A stretch of 64,000 bases of DNA from Jannaschia sp. S6380 (GCF_023015695.1 NZ_JALKAS010000002.1:124001-188000); one strand, 5' to 3'. Shown: positions 34,761-44,804, counted from the first letter of the stretch. A program made the numbers and translations. The notes: a model not told the origin generated them from the sequence alone.

Positions 34761-36272
34761 ATGCCCCGTTTCGACACCGCCGCCCTGGACGACATTCCCG
34801 AAGGCTCGCCGCACAAGGCGATGGCGGGCGACACGCCGATCCTGTTGATCCGCCGGGGCGATGAGGTGACCGCGCTCGCCCATGCCTGCCCGCATCTGGG
34901 CTTGCCGCTGTCGAAGGGCGTGGTGCGCGGCGACACGATCATCTGCGCCTTCCACCACGCCTGCTTCGACGCCCGCACCGGTCGCCAGACGCAGCCGCCG
35001 GGCCATGGCGACCTGCGCCGTTATGACGTGACCGTGACGGACGGGCGTGTGTCGGTCGACGTGCCCGAGGACGCCGACCCGCATGTCATACCCGATCACG
35101 CAGCGAAGGGTCTCGACCCCCGCCGGATCCTCATCGCGGGATCGGGCGCGGCGGGCGAGGCCTGCGCGCTGACCCTGCGCGAGGAAGGGTTCGAGGGGTC
35201 GATCGCGATGATCTCGCCCGAGACCCGCGCGCCCTACGACCGGACCATGTTGTCGAAGGCCGTGCTGGCCGGCGGCAAGACGGTGGACGAGCTGACCACC
35301 ACCGATGCCGCCGGTCTCGCCACTCGCGACATCACCCGGATCGCGGCCCGTGTGACCGCCGTGACCGAGGGCCGCGTGACGCTGGCGGATGGCGGAACCC
35401 ATGCCTTCGACGCGCTGCTGCTGGCGCCGGGCGGCATCGCCAACGTGCCGGACCTGCCCGGCACCGATCTTGCCGGCGTCCACACCCTCCGCTCCGCCGA
35501 GGAGGCCGCGCGGATTGCCGATGCCGCGGGGCAGGCGAAGAAGGCCGTCCTGATCGGCGGGGGCTTCATCGGGCTGGAGGCGGCCCTGTCGCTCAGCAAG
35601 CGCGGCCTCGACGTGACCGTGGCGATGCGCGAGGACGTGCCGCTGGCCAGGATCCTCGGCGAAAAGGTCGGCCGCACTATCATGGCCGAACACGAAGACG
35701 CCGGCGTGATCTTCATCCCCGGCGCGGAGATCGAATGCGTGAAGGGCGACGCCAAGGTCACCGGCGTGGCGCTTGCGGACGGCACGGTCATCGACGCCGA
35801 CCTCGTCCTCCTCGCCATCGGGGTGCGCCCCGCGACGGTCGATATCGACGGCATAGCGACCGGCAAGGGTGGCGGGGTCGAAACCGCCTCCGACCTGTCG
35901 ATCCCTGGCCGGCCGGGGGTTCATGTCGCAGGCGATTGCGCCCGCGCGCCGACCCCCTTCGGCCCCGCTCGGATCGAACATTGGCGCGTCGCGCGTCAAC
36001 ACGGCATCCGCGCCGCTCGCGCCATGCTGGGCCGGGCCGGGCCTACGGACGACATCCCGTTCTTCTGGACCGCACTCGCCCGGCAGTACCGCTATGTCGG
36101 CCATGCCGAGGATTGGGACGACATCATGTTCGACGGCGACCCGTCCGGCCCGTTCCTCGCCCGCTACGTCAAGGACGGCATGGTGATGGCCGCGCTGACA
36201 GCCGGGCGCGATGCCGATCTGGCCGACCTGCACCTCGCGATGGCCGAGGCGGGCGGCCCGATCCCGGCCTAG
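34761..36272 (+). CDS. Rieske/FAD-NAD(P) oxidoreductase (AIF-like)
   Basis: A 503-residue protein with two parts. Residues about 1-105 are a Rieske domain with ligands in 'HACPHLGLPL' and 'CAFHHACFD'. The rest is a pyridine-nucleotide disulfide reductase fold: FAD site 'RRILIAGSGAAGEACAL', NAD site 'KAVLIGGGFIGLEAAL' and FAD-binding 'GVHVAGDCARAPTP'. The C-terminal reductase domain includes 'PFFWTALARQYRYVGHA'. This matches AIFM3-like or rubredoxin/ferredoxin reductase-like enzymes; the partner is unknown. It is divergent from rimP. Confidence 0.9.
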   Translation: MPRFDTAALDDIPEGSPHKAMAGDTPILLIRRGDEVTALAHACPHLGLPLSKGVVRGDTIICAFHHACFDARTGRQTQPPGHGDLRRYDVTVTDGRVSVDVPEDADPHVIPDHAAKGLDPRRILIAGSGAAGEACALTLREEGFEGSIAMISPETRAPYDRTMLSKAVLAGGKTVDELTTTDAAGLATRDITRIAARVTAVTEGRVTLADGGTHAFDALLLAPGGIANVPDLPGTDLAGVHTLRSAEEAARIADAAGQAKKAVLIGGGFIGLEAALSLSKRGLDVTVAMREDVPLARILGEKVGRTIMAEHEDAGVIFIPGAEIECVKGDAKVTGVALADGTVIDADLVLLAIGVRPATVDIDGIATGKGGGVETASDLSIPGRPGVHVAGDCARAPTPFGPARIEHWRVARQHGIRAARAMLGRAGPTDDIPFFWTALARQYRYVGHAEDWDDIMFDGDPSGPFLARYVKDGMVMAALTAGRDADLADLHLAMAEAGGPIPA

Positions 36273-36520
36273 CCGCAGCGCAGGCCGAAGATGCGGCCCT
36301 GCCGGTCCACCAGCACGTTCAGGCGCTCCGGTACGAAGTCCAGCGTGACCGCCGAATCCGGCGGGACGATGCGGTGGTTCAGATCCGCCGGCAGGCTCAC
36401 GGCGGCGATATTTGCGCCGACCAGTGCCGCGTATTCCCGGGCCCGGCATGGATCATCGGGGGCGGCGTCCTCCACTTGGCAGGCGGCCAGAAGCATCAGA
36501 AAGGGAATTGCGCGTTTCAT
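36269..36520 (-). CDS. Small lipoprotein of the peptidase inhibitor I78 family
   Basis: An 83-residue lipoprotein: the signal peptide ends with lipobox Leu-Ala-Ala-Cys at about residue 14. The mature part shows the I78 pattern 'AALVGANIAAVSLP', then 'PDSAVTLDFVPERLNVLVD' and the terminal 'GRIFGLRCG'. The family includes fungal elastase inhibitors; in bacteria its role is unproven. The start at 36520 has GGAGG upstream. Its stop overlaps the stop of the oxidoreductase gene in a convergent layout. Confidence 0.82.
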   Translation of the reverse strand: MKRAIPFLMLLAACQVEDAAPDDPCRAREYAALVGANIAAVSLPADLNHRIVPPDSAVTLDFVPERLNVLVDRQGRIFGLRCG

Positions 36521-36597
36521 CTCGGGGCCTCCACTCGTTCGTTGCAATCCATCCGCCGATATCCCAGCCTGTCAGGCAATAACGCGGGAGGGATCAC

Positions 36598-37706
<1,109 letters not shown>

Positions 37707-37710
<4 letters not shown>

Positions 37711-38093
37711 TCCGGCTCGCTTTCCTCCTCGGCCTCATCACCGCGCCCGCCGCGGCGCAGGACGCGCTGACCGTTCGCGCCCCGGGTGGCGAGGTTCTGT
37801 CCTTCGGCCCGGAGGCCATCGAGGGCGCGCGGGTGGCGGAGGGCTGGGACGGGTCCGACATCGTGGCGATCCGCCTGACGGAGGCGGCGGCGCGGGACTT
37901 CGGGGCGTTCACCACCCGTCATGTCGGTGAAATCGTCGAACTCCTGCGCTGCGACACCGTTCTGGTCGCCCCGAGGCTCCAGACCCCGATCCGTGGCGGC
38001 CACCTGCAGATCCACGGCGATCTGGCGGGCGCGGGGGCGGCCGACCTGGCCTTGGCCATCCGCACCGCCCGGCCCTGCGCGCGGGACGGCTAG
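37707..38093 (+). CDS. Secreted protein with a SecDF P1-head-like domain
   Basis: A 128-residue protein starting at TTG, which overlaps the frmA stop (TTGA). A signal peptide ('LAFLLGLITAPAAAQ') is followed by one small domain whose 'RLTEAAARDFGAFTTRHVGE' and 'VLVAPRLQTPIRGGHLQIHG' resemble the P1 head of SecD. It has no membrane helices of SecD, so it is a free periplasmic relative of unknown role. Confidence 0.7.
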
Positions 38094-38866
38094 CCCAGCA
38101 TTCCCAGATCCCCGTCCACCGCGATGGCCTGACCGCTGATCGTGCACCCGCGCGGGGACGCCAGGAACAGCACCTGATCGGCCAGCTGCCGCGCCGTGAC
38201 GTAGTCCTTGATCGAGGCATGCGCGAAGGCGTCCGCCTCCACGTCGGCGAAGCCGCGTCCCTGCGCTTGGGCCCGCGCCTCCATCACCCGGCGCTGCCGG
38301 TCGCCCGCGACGAGGCCCGGCAGGATCGCGTTGGCCCGGATCCCGTCCGGCCCCAGCTCCAGCGCAAGCGACTTGGTGAACCCGATCACGCCCCATTTTG
38401 CCGCGGCATAAGGCGTCCGCCGCGCGAAGCCGAGCCGCCCGGCCGCCGAGGACATGTTGGTGATCGAGGCGTTGTCGCTGGCCCGCAGGGTCGTCACCGC
38501 CGCGCGGGTGCAGTTGAACTGCCCGGTCAGGCAGACATCCAGCGTGCGCGCCCAATCGGCCGGATCGACATCCTCGACCCCCGCCGTGGGTCCGGCGACC
38601 CCGGCATTGTTCACGAGCGCGTCCAGACCGCCCAGATGGTGGATGGCGCGGGCGACGAAGCCCTCGACGGCGTCGGTATCGGCGACGTCGCAGACCTCCG
38701 CCCGCAGGTTGGGCAGCTCGCACGCCACGGCGTCGAGCGCGTCGGCATCCACGTCGCAGATCGCCACCCGCGCGCCCTCCGCCAGGAACGCGCGCACGAT
38801 CTCCAGCCCGATGCCGTCCGCGCCCGCCGTCACGATCACGCGGGCATCTTTCAGTTGCATGTCCAT
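38090..38866 (-). CDS. SDR-family oxidoreductase
   Basis: A 258-residue short-chain dehydrogenase. The cofactor motif is 'VIVTAGADGIGLEIVRAFL', which has Ala-Gly-Ala-Asp-Gly-Ile-Gly in place of the common Thr-Gly-x3-Gly-x-Gly. 'NNAGVAGPTAG' and the catalytic 'YAAAKWGV' (Tyr-x3-Lys) with an upstream Ser-Ser follow. The C-terminus 'SGQAIAVDGDLGMLG' is standard. GGAGG precedes the ATG at 38866. It is divergent from a BKACE enzyme and may act in the same catabolic route. Confidence 0.88.
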   Translation of the reverse strand: MDMQLKDARVIVTAGADGIGLEIVRAFLAEGARVAICDVDADALDAVACELPNLRAEVCDVADTDAVEGFVARAIHHLGGLDALVNNAGVAGPTAGVEDVDPADWARTLDVCLTGQFNCTRAAVTTLRASDNASITNMSSAAGRLGFARRTPYAAAKWGVIGFTKSLALELGPDGIRANAILPGLVAGDRQRRVMEARAQAQGRGFADVEADAFAHASIKDYVTARQLADQVLFLASPRGCTISGQAIAVDGDLGMLG

Positions 38867-38905
38867 CGCCCACCTCCCACGCTGCCAGAAGATACGGAGG
38901 TCGCG

Positions 38906-39862
38906 ATGCCCCGCAAGGTCATGATCACCTGCGCCGTCACAGGCGCGATCCACACGCCCAGCATGTCGCCGCACCTGCCGGTGACGCCGGACCAGATCGC
39001 CGACGCGGCCATCGGCGCGGCCGAGGCGGGCGCGGCGCTCGTCCACATCCACGCGCGCGACCCCGAGACCGGCAAGCCCGACCAGTCGCCCGACGCCTTC
39101 GCCCCGATCCTCGACCGGATCCGGCAGGGTTGCGACGCGGTGGTCAACATCACCACCGGCGGCGCGCCCACGATGCTGGTCGAGGAGCGGATGCAGCCCG
39201 CCCTGCATTTCGCGCCCGAGGTCGCGTCGCTGAACATGGGGTCGATGAATTTCGGCCTCTACCCGATGCTGACGCGCTACGACACGTTCCGGCACGATTG
39301 GGAACGGCCCTATCTGGAAGGCTCCGACGACCGCATCTTCCGCAACACCTTCGCCGATATCGAACACATCCTGCGCGCCTGCGCCGAGAACGGCACCCGG
39401 TTCGAGGTCGAGTGCTACGATATCGGCCATCTCTACACGCTGGCGCATTTCGCCGATCGCGGCCTGATCGCGCCGCCATTCTTCGTGCAATCCGTGTTCG
39501 GCCTTCTGGGCGGGATCGGCGCCCACCCCGAGGACGTGGCCCATATGCGCCGCACCGCCGACCGCCTGTTCGGGGACGATTACGAATGGTCGGTGCTGGG
39601 CGCCGGGCGCAACCAGATGACGATCGCCGCGCAATCCATAGCACTCGGCGGGCATGTGCGCGTCGGGCTGGAGGACAGCCTCTGGCTCGGCCCCGGCAAG
39701 CTGGCCGAAAGCAACGCGCAGCAGGTCGCCCATGTCCGCGCCCTGATCGAGGGGCTGGGCCACGCCGCCGCCACGCCTGACGACGCGCGTGCGATGTTGC
39801 GGCTGAAGGGGGCGGAGGCGACGGACTTCGGACGGATGGACCCCGCGCCCCGGCCGCGCTAG
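38906..39862 (+). CDS. BKACE-family (DUF849) beta-keto acid cleavage enzyme
   Basis: A 318-residue TIM-barrel, zinc-dependent enzyme. Motifs are 'MITCAVTGAIHTPSMSPHLP' at the N-terminus, metal ligands in 'AALVHIHARDPETG', 'VNITTGGAPTM', 'EVASLNMGSMNFG' and 'GHVRVGLEDSLWL' near the C-terminus. The family condenses a beta-keto acid with acetyl-CoA to give acetoacetate and a CoA ester, for instance in lysine or carnitine breakdown. GGAGG lies five bases before the ATG. Substrate unknown. Confidence 0.9.
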   Translation: MPRKVMITCAVTGAIHTPSMSPHLPVTPDQIADAAIGAAEAGAALVHIHARDPETGKPDQSPDAFAPILDRIRQGCDAVVNITTGGAPTMLVEERMQPALHFAPEVASLNMGSMNFGLYPMLTRYDTFRHDWERPYLEGSDDRIFRNTFADIEHILRACAENGTRFEVECYDIGHLYTLAHFADRGLIAPPFFVQSVFGLLGGIGAHPEDVAHMRRTADRLFGDDYEWSVLGAGRNQMTIAAQSIALGGHVRVGLEDSLWLGPGKLAESNAQQVAHVRALIEGLGHAAATPDDARAMLRLKGAEATDFGRMDPAPRPR

Positions 39863-39871
39863 GAGCGGGTC

Positions 39872-40576
39872 ATGCCGCAACGCGATCGCCCCCTCCTCGC
39901 CGTCCTGATCGACGCCGACAACATCCCCGCCAAGTATGCCGAGGCCATCCTCAAGGAAATCACCGGCCTGGGCGAGCCCGCGCTGCGCCGGGTCTATGGC
40001 GACTGGTCCGGCGGGCATCTGCGGAACTGGGCCGACAAGGTGCTGGAGCTGGGCCTCGTCGCGCATCAGGAGACGGCGAACACCAAGGGCAAGAACGCCA
40101 GCGACATCGGCCTGGTGATCGACGCGATGGACATCCTGCATTCGGGTCGGTTCGACGGGTTCGTGCTGGTGTCGTCCGACAGCGACTTCACCCGTCTCGC
40201 CAGCCGCATCCGCGAGGAGGGGCTGGAGGTCGTCGGCATCGGCGAGGGCAAGGCGCCCGAAAGCCTGCGCAACGTCTGCAACCGGTTCATCATGATCGAG
40301 AACCTGACCGACGACGTCCCGACCGCCCGCAAGGACGGCCCGACCAAGCGCAAGCCGATGGACGCGCTGCCGCTGATCCTGCGCGCGATGGAGCGGATGG
40401 ACCAGGATGACGACTGGTACGCCATGGGCGCGCTCGGCAGCCAGATCATGGCCGAAGTGCCCGATTTCGATACGCGCACCTACGGTAAGCGCAAACTCTC
40501 GGACCTGGTGGGCGAGATCAAGCGGCTGGAGACGCGGATGGAAGGCACGCAGCTGATGGTGCGCCGCCGTGACTGA
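39872..40576 (+). CDS. NYN domain protein with C-terminal OST-HTH/LOTUS domain
   Basis: A 234-residue protein of the LabA/DUF88 type. The NYN (PIN-like) nuclease domain shows Asp residues in 'AVLIDADNIPAKYAEAIL', 'KNASDIGLVIDAMDIL' and 'FVLVSSDSDFTRLASRI'. The C-terminal part (about 160-234) looks like an OST-HTH/LOTUS RNA-binding domain. Together these suggest an RNA-directed nuclease. It follows the BKACE gene by nine bases on the same strand but no shared pathway is evident. Confidence 0.87.
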   Translation: MPQRDRPLLAVLIDADNIPAKYAEAILKEITGLGEPALRRVYGDWSGGHLRNWADKVLELGLVAHQETANTKGKNASDIGLVIDAMDILHSGRFDGFVLVSSDSDFTRLASRIREEGLEVVGIGEGKAPESLRNVCNRFIMIENLTDDVPTARKDGPTKRKPMDALPLILRAMERMDQDDDWYAMGALGSQIMAEVPDFDTRTYGKRKLSDLVGEIKRLETRMEGTQLMVRRRD

Positions 40577-40594
40577 CGGCATGGATCGGTCCGG

Positions 40595-41047
40595 CTAGGT
40601 CTCGTCCTCGCGGGTGCCGAAGGTCTGGCGCATGACCCGCAGGACGGGGATCGCGGCACGCGTCCGAGCCTCGCCGATCTCGCGGACGGCTTCGGACATG
40701 ATGGGCAAGATCGCGGCCAGCGCGGATTCGCGTGCGGCCAAGCCCGCGCGGCTGATGGCGACGCGCTTGCGCCGCGCATCGTCCCAGTCGGGGCGCACGT
40801 GGACGTGTCCCGCCCATTCCAGGCGCGCCAGCGTGTTCGTCATCGCCCCCCGCGTCAGGTGGAAGATGCGGGCCAACTCGGCCGGGCTCCGCTCCTCGCG
40901 GTGTTGGGCGAGATAGTTGAGGACGATGAAATGCGACAGCGCCATCCCTTTCGGGAGGGCGCGGCTGAGACGGGCCCGGACGAGCTGATCGGCGGTCAGC
41001 ATCTCGGAGAAGAGCGCGACGGCGAGCTTGTCGGCGTCGTCGCTCAT
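40595..41047 (-). CDS. MarR-family transcriptional regulator
   Basis: A 150-residue winged-helix regulator. The HTH is 'SPAELARIFHLTRGAMTNTL' and the wing includes 'VRPDWDDARRKRVAISRAG'. The ATG at 41047 overlaps the stop of the nitrilase gene (ATGA), so it ends the comF-separate unit grxC-nitrilase-marR. Ligand and targets unknown; autoregulation is probable. Confidence 0.88.
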   Translation of the reverse strand: MSDDADKLAVALFSEMLTADQLVRARLSRALPKGMALSHFIVLNYLAQHREERSPAELARIFHLTRGAMTNTLARLEWAGHVHVRPDWDDARRKRVAISRAGLAARESALAAILPIMSEAVREIGEARTRAAIPVLRVMRQTFGTREDET

Positions 41048-41895
41048 GGTCCGTCCCAGGGACGGTCGGCGCCCAGCGAGGGGATCCGGGCCCGCGCCGC
41101 CGCGACCTCCTGCGGGTCTATCGCCAACACGTGCGCGCCCGGCTCGGTGCCCGCGTCCAGCAGCACCTCGCCCCAAGGCGCCACCACGAGCGAATGCCCG
41201 TAGGTGCGCCGCGGCGCCGTGCCGGGCCCTGCGTCCGCGGGCGTTGCGGCGGCATGATCCCCCGTCTGCGCGGGCGCCAGGACGAAACACCCCGTCTCGA
41301 TCGCGCGGGCGCGCAGCAATGGATGCCAATGCGCCGCCCCGGTGACGGTCGAGAAAGCCGACGGCACGGTCAGGAAGTCGGCCCCCGCCTGCGCCAGGCG
41401 GCGGTAGAGCGCGGGAAAGCGCAGGTCGTAACAGATCGTCATGCCCACCCGGCCCCAGGGCGTCTGCGTCAGCACCGCGCGGCTTCCGGGACGATAACCG
41501 GCGGATTCGCGATAGGTCTCGGTCTCGCTGACGGCCACGTCGAACATGTGGATCTTGTCATAGCGCGCCACGACGCGGCCGGCGGGGTCGATCAGGAAGG
41601 ACCGGTTCGCGAAACGCCCGTCGGCGTCGGCGGTGCGCAAGGCCAGGCTGCCGATCAGGATCCAGACGCCCAGACGGGCGGCGTCCGCGCAAAGCGCGGC
41701 CAGCGTCGGATCGTCGGCTTCGGGCCGCAGGACGGCGCGCTGATGGGCGCGGTCGCCGGACACGCAGTTCGTCACCTCCGGCGTCAGCACGAACTCGGCG
41801 CCGTCCGCCGCCGCCTCGGACAGGAGCGCGCGGGTCGCCGTCAGGTTCGCGTCCGGGTCGTCGGTCGACGACAGCTGCAGCAGGCCGACCCGCAT
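41044..41895 (-). CDS. Carbon-nitrogen hydrolase (nitrilase superfamily, omega-amidase/NitFhit-like)
   Basis: A 283-residue amidase. The catalytic Glu-Lys-Cys triad is in 'EFVLTPEVTNC', 'YDKIHMFDV' and 'MTICYDLRFPALYRRLA'. It resembles the Nit branch that hydrolyses deaminated glutathione or related omega-amides. The ATG overlaps the grxC stop (ATGA) and its own stop overlaps marR, so all three genes are co-translated. Next to a glutaredoxin, a role in glutathione repair is plausible. Confidence 0.9.
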   Translation of the reverse strand: MRVGLLQLSSTDDPDANLTATRALLSEAAADGAEFVLTPEVTNCVSGDRAHQRAVLRPEADDPTLAALCADAARLGVWILIGSLALRTADADGRFANRSFLIDPAGRVVARYDKIHMFDVAVSETETYRESAGYRPGSRAVLTQTPWGRVGMTICYDLRFPALYRRLAQAGADFLTVPSAFSTVTGAAHWHPLLRARAIETGCFVLAPAQTGDHAAATPADAGPGTAPRRTYGHSLVVAPWGEVLLDAGTEPGAHVLAIDPQEVAAARARIPSLGADRPWDGP

Positions 41896-42152
41896 CAGCC
41901 TTGCAAAAGCGCGTCGAGCTTGCCCGCGTTCTCGAGCGCGAACAGGTCGTCGCAGCCGCCCACATGGGTGTCGCCCACGAAGATCTGGGGCGTGGTCCGC
42001 GCGCCGTTCGCCCGCTGGATCATCTCGGCGCGCTTGCCCGGCTGACGGGCGGTGTCGATCTCGGTCACCTGCGCGCCCTTGGTCGCCAGCAGGCGCAGGG
42101 CCGCGGTGCAGAACCCGCAGAGCGGCTGGGTGTAGACATCGACGGGTTTCAT
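41895..42152 (-). CDS. grxC: Glutaredoxin 3
   Basis: An 85-residue glutaredoxin with active site 'CGFC' (residues 12-15). The cis-Pro and glutathione-binding segments are 'ARTTPQIFVGDTHVGGCDDL'. It reduces disulfides with glutathione. It is first of three overlapping genes (grxC-nitrilase-marR). Confidence 0.94.
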   Translation of the reverse strand: MKPVDVYTQPLCGFCTAALRLLATKGAQVTEIDTARQPGKRAEMIQRANGARTTPQIFVGDTHVGGCDDLFALENAGKLDALLQG

Positions 42153-42194
42153 CGGCGGATCTCCGGGCGGGCGGTCGCCTCCGACATATTGCGC

Positions 42195-42926
42195 CTAGCG
42201 ATCCTTCGCAACGCGCGCGAGGATCAGGGCCGTGATCCGGGCCGCCCCGCCGGCGCGCAGGACGTCGGCGCAGGCGGCCAGCGTGGCGCCCGAGGTCATC
42301 ACGTCGTCGACCAGCGCGACATCGCGACCCGCGACCGACACGCGGCCCGACAGCGAAATCGCGCCGGCCACGTTGGCGAACCGGTCGGCCACGCCGCGGT
42401 GGTCCTGGCTGGGTGTGCGGCGGTGGCGGGTCAGCGTGAGCGGCGCGAACGTGCCTCCGGCCTCGCGCGCGATCTGTTGCGCCAGCAGCGCGGCCTGGTT
42501 GTAGCGCCGCGCGAGAAGCCGCCAGCGGTGGATCGGTACCGGCACGAACATCGTCTCGGGCGTCACGATGTCGCGGGCGCGGCGATGCATCCAGCGCCCG
42601 GCGCCGCGCGCCAGTTCCGTCCGGTCGCCATGCTTGAGCGCCAGGACCAGCCGCCGCCCCGTCCCCGCGTAGGCCAGCGTCGCGCGCGCCTCGTCCCAGG
42701 GCCGCGCAAAGACAAGGCAATCGTCGCAGCGCGCGGGCCCGTCATCCTGCCCGGGCAGGGCGATCCCGCAGCCGGTGCAGCAGGCGCCGGACAGGAACGG
42801 CGTGTCGGCCCAACAGGTCGGGCACAGCCCGCCCTCGGCCTCGACCCGGGCGTCGCACATCATGCAGGTGGTCGGGTAGAGCGCCCGGCGCAGCGTCCCG
42901 CCGGCCCTTTGCAACACCGTGTCCAT
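42195..42926 (-). CDS. ComF family phosphoribosyltransferase-like protein
   Basis: A 243-residue ComF protein. N-terminal zinc-ribbon cysteines lie in 'YPTTCMMCDARVEAEGGLC' and 'GACCTGCGIALPG'. The C-terminal PRTase fold has 'VPVPIHRWRLLARRYNQAA' and the PRPP loop 'DVALVDDVMTSGATLAAC'. ComF proteins are linked to DNA uptake and to gene transfer agent reception in Rhodobacterales. It is divergent from the methyltransferase-hemH pair by 16 bases. Confidence 0.92.
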   Translation of the reverse strand: MDTVLQRAGGTLRRALYPTTCMMCDARVEAEGGLCPTCWADTPFLSGACCTGCGIALPGQDDGPARCDDCLVFARPWDEARATLAYAGTGRRLVLALKHGDRTELARGAGRWMHRRARDIVTPETMFVPVPIHRWRLLARRYNQAALLAQQIAREAGGTFAPLTLTRHRRTPSQDHRGVADRFANVAGAISLSGRVSVAGRDVALVDDVMTSGATLAACADVLRAGGAARITALILARVAKDR

Positions 42927-42942
42927 GGCCTAGATCCCCCGC

Positions 42943-43755
42943 ATGTCGCAACCGCCCCTGACCGACCGGTCCGCCCTTGCCCTGCACCGCGCCCGCGCCG
43001 ACGGAAGCGCATGGTTCCTGCACGAGGCGGCGATGGGCGAGGTGCAGGAAAGACTGAAAGACGTTAACAGAACCTTTAGACGTCCCGCCCTGGTGACGGC
43101 GCATCCGGAACTGTGGCGCGACGTCGTGCCCGGCGCGCGGATCGTGCCCGACGGCGAGACGCTGCCGCTGGCGCCCGATGCGCATGACCTCATCGTGCAC
43201 GCGATGTGCCTGCACTGGTCCGACGACCCCGTGGGCCAGCTGATCCAGTGCCGCCGCGCCCTGGTCGAGGATGGCGCGCTGATCGTCGCACTGCCGGGCG
43301 GAGAGACGCTGCACGAGTTGCGCGCGGCCCTCGGCCAGGCGGAGGTCGAGCTGACGGGGGGGCTGAGCCCGCGTGTCCTGCCCATGGCCGACACGCGCGA
43401 TCTGGGCGGGCTGCTGCAACGCGCGGGCCTGGCCCTGCCGGTGGCCGACGTCACCAACCTGGCGGTGCGTTATCGCGACCTCGCCCATCTGGCGCGGGAC
43501 CTTCGCGCGATGGGCGAGACCAACGCGCTGGCTGCGCGGCATCGCCGCACGCCGCCGCGCGATCTGTTCGACCGCGCCGACCGTATCTACCGTGCTGCCT
43601 TCCCTTCGGGCGACGGCATATCGGCGACGTTCCAGACGATCTTCCTGAACGGATGGGCCCCGTCGGAAACGCAACCGAAACCCCTGCGGCCGGGATCGGC
43701 GCAGGCCCGGCTGGCGGATGCGCTGGGCGTGACCGAACTGGACGGTGAGCGATGA
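42943..43755 (+). CDS. SAM-dependent methyltransferase (BioC/NDUFAF5-like)
   Basis: A 270-residue methyltransferase. The N-terminus is 'RADGSAWFLHEAAMGEVQER' and motif IV-like 'AHDLIVHAMCLHWSDDPVG' and 'EDGALIVALPGGETLHELR' are of the NDUFAF5/BioC type. The glycine-rich motif I is degenerate, since the segment after 'RRPALVTAHPEL' lacks the usual GxGxG. It overlaps hemH by four bases (ATGA). Confidence 0.83.
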   Translation: MSQPPLTDRSALALHRARADGSAWFLHEAAMGEVQERLKDVNRTFRRPALVTAHPELWRDVVPGARIVPDGETLPLAPDAHDLIVHAMCLHWSDDPVGQLIQCRRALVEDGALIVALPGGETLHELRAALGQAEVELTGGLSPRVLPMADTRDLGGLLQRAGLALPVADVTNLAVRYRDLAHLARDLRAMGETNALAARHRRTPPRDLFDRADRIYRAAFPSGDGISATFQTIFLNGWAPSETQPKPLRPGSAQARLADALGVTELDGER

Positions 43756-44804
43756 ACAGGATGGACAAGCTGCCCCTGGCGGACGCACCGGCGGATCATC
43801 CGCCCGTCCGGATGGGCAAGGTCGGGCTGCTGCTGGCCAACCTGGGCACGCCTGACGGGACGTCCTATTGGCCGATGCGGCGCTACCTGAACGAATTCCT
43901 GAGCGATCGCCGCGTGATCGATTATTCGCCGTTCCTGTGGCAGCCGCTCCTGCAGGGCGTGATCCTGTCGACGCGGCCGTCGAAATCCGGCAAGGCCTAT
44001 GCCTCCATCTGGAACAACGACGCGGACGAGAGCCCGCTGGCCACGATCACCAAGGCGCAGACGGCCGCAATGGCCGAACGGATGCAGGCGCGGTTCGGGG
44101 ACCGGGTGATGGTCGACTACGCCATGCGCTACGGCAAGCCGTCGACGATCGCCAAGGTGGCCGAGATGCAGGCGGCGGGGTGCGAGCGGATCGTGTTCTT
44201 CCCGCTCTATCCGCAATATGCCGGCGCGACCGCGGCGACGGCGAACGACCAGTTCTTTCGCGGGCTGATGAAGCTGAAATGGCAGCCGGCCAGCCGCACG
44301 GTCGCCCCCTATTTCGCGGACCCCCGCTATATCGACGCGCTGGCCGCCTCGGTCGAGCGGGCCTACGCCTTGGCCGAGACGCCGCCCGAGATGCTGGTCT
44401 GCTCCTATCATGGGCTGCCGCGACGGTACCTGACGGAGGGCGACCCCTATCACTGCCAGTGCCAGAAGACGACGCGGCTGCTGCGCGAGCGTCTGGGCTG
44501 GGACGAGGACCGGATCGTGACGACCTTCCAGTCGAGGTTCGGCCCGGAGGAGTGGCTCAAGCCCTACACCGTCGAGGAGGTGGCGCGGCTGGCCGAGGCG
44601 GGACGTCGCAACATCGCCGTTATCGCGCCGGCCTTCAGCGCCGATTGCATCGAGACGCTGGAAGAGATCAACGAGGAGATCCGCGAGAGCTTCGAGGACG
44701 CCGGCGGCGCGCGTTTCACCTACATCCCGTGCCTGAACGACGACGCGGCGCATATGGACGCGCTGGCCGAGATCGCGGCCGAGAACATGGCGGGGTGGCT
44801 CTAG
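43752..44804 (+). CDS. hemH: Ferrochelatase
   Basis: A 350-residue enzyme inserting Fe2+ into protoporphyrin IX in the last step of heme synthesis. The N-terminal 'KVGLLLANLGTPDGTSYWPM' and the catalytic His in 'LVCSYHGLPRRYLTEGDPY' with 'CQCQKTTRLLRERLGW' are present. The Glu of 'FSADCIETLEEINEEI' is the other active residue. The gene ends in TAG. It is translationally coupled to the upstream methyltransferase. Confidence 0.96.
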   Translation: MNRMDKLPLADAPADHPPVRMGKVGLLLANLGTPDGTSYWPMRRYLNEFLSDRRVIDYSPFLWQPLLQGVILSTRPSKSGKAYASIWNNDADESPLATITKAQTAAMAERMQARFGDRVMVDYAMRYGKPSTIAKVAEMQAAGCERIVFFPLYPQYAGATAATANDQFFRGLMKLKWQPASRTVAPYFADPRYIDALAASVERAYALAETPPEMLVCSYHGLPRRYLTEGDPYHCQCQKTTRLLRERLGWDEDRIVTTFQSRFGPEEWLKPYTVEEVARLAEAGRRNIAVIAPAFSADCIETLEEINEEIRESFEDAGGARFTYIPCLNDDAAHMDALAEIAAENMAGWL

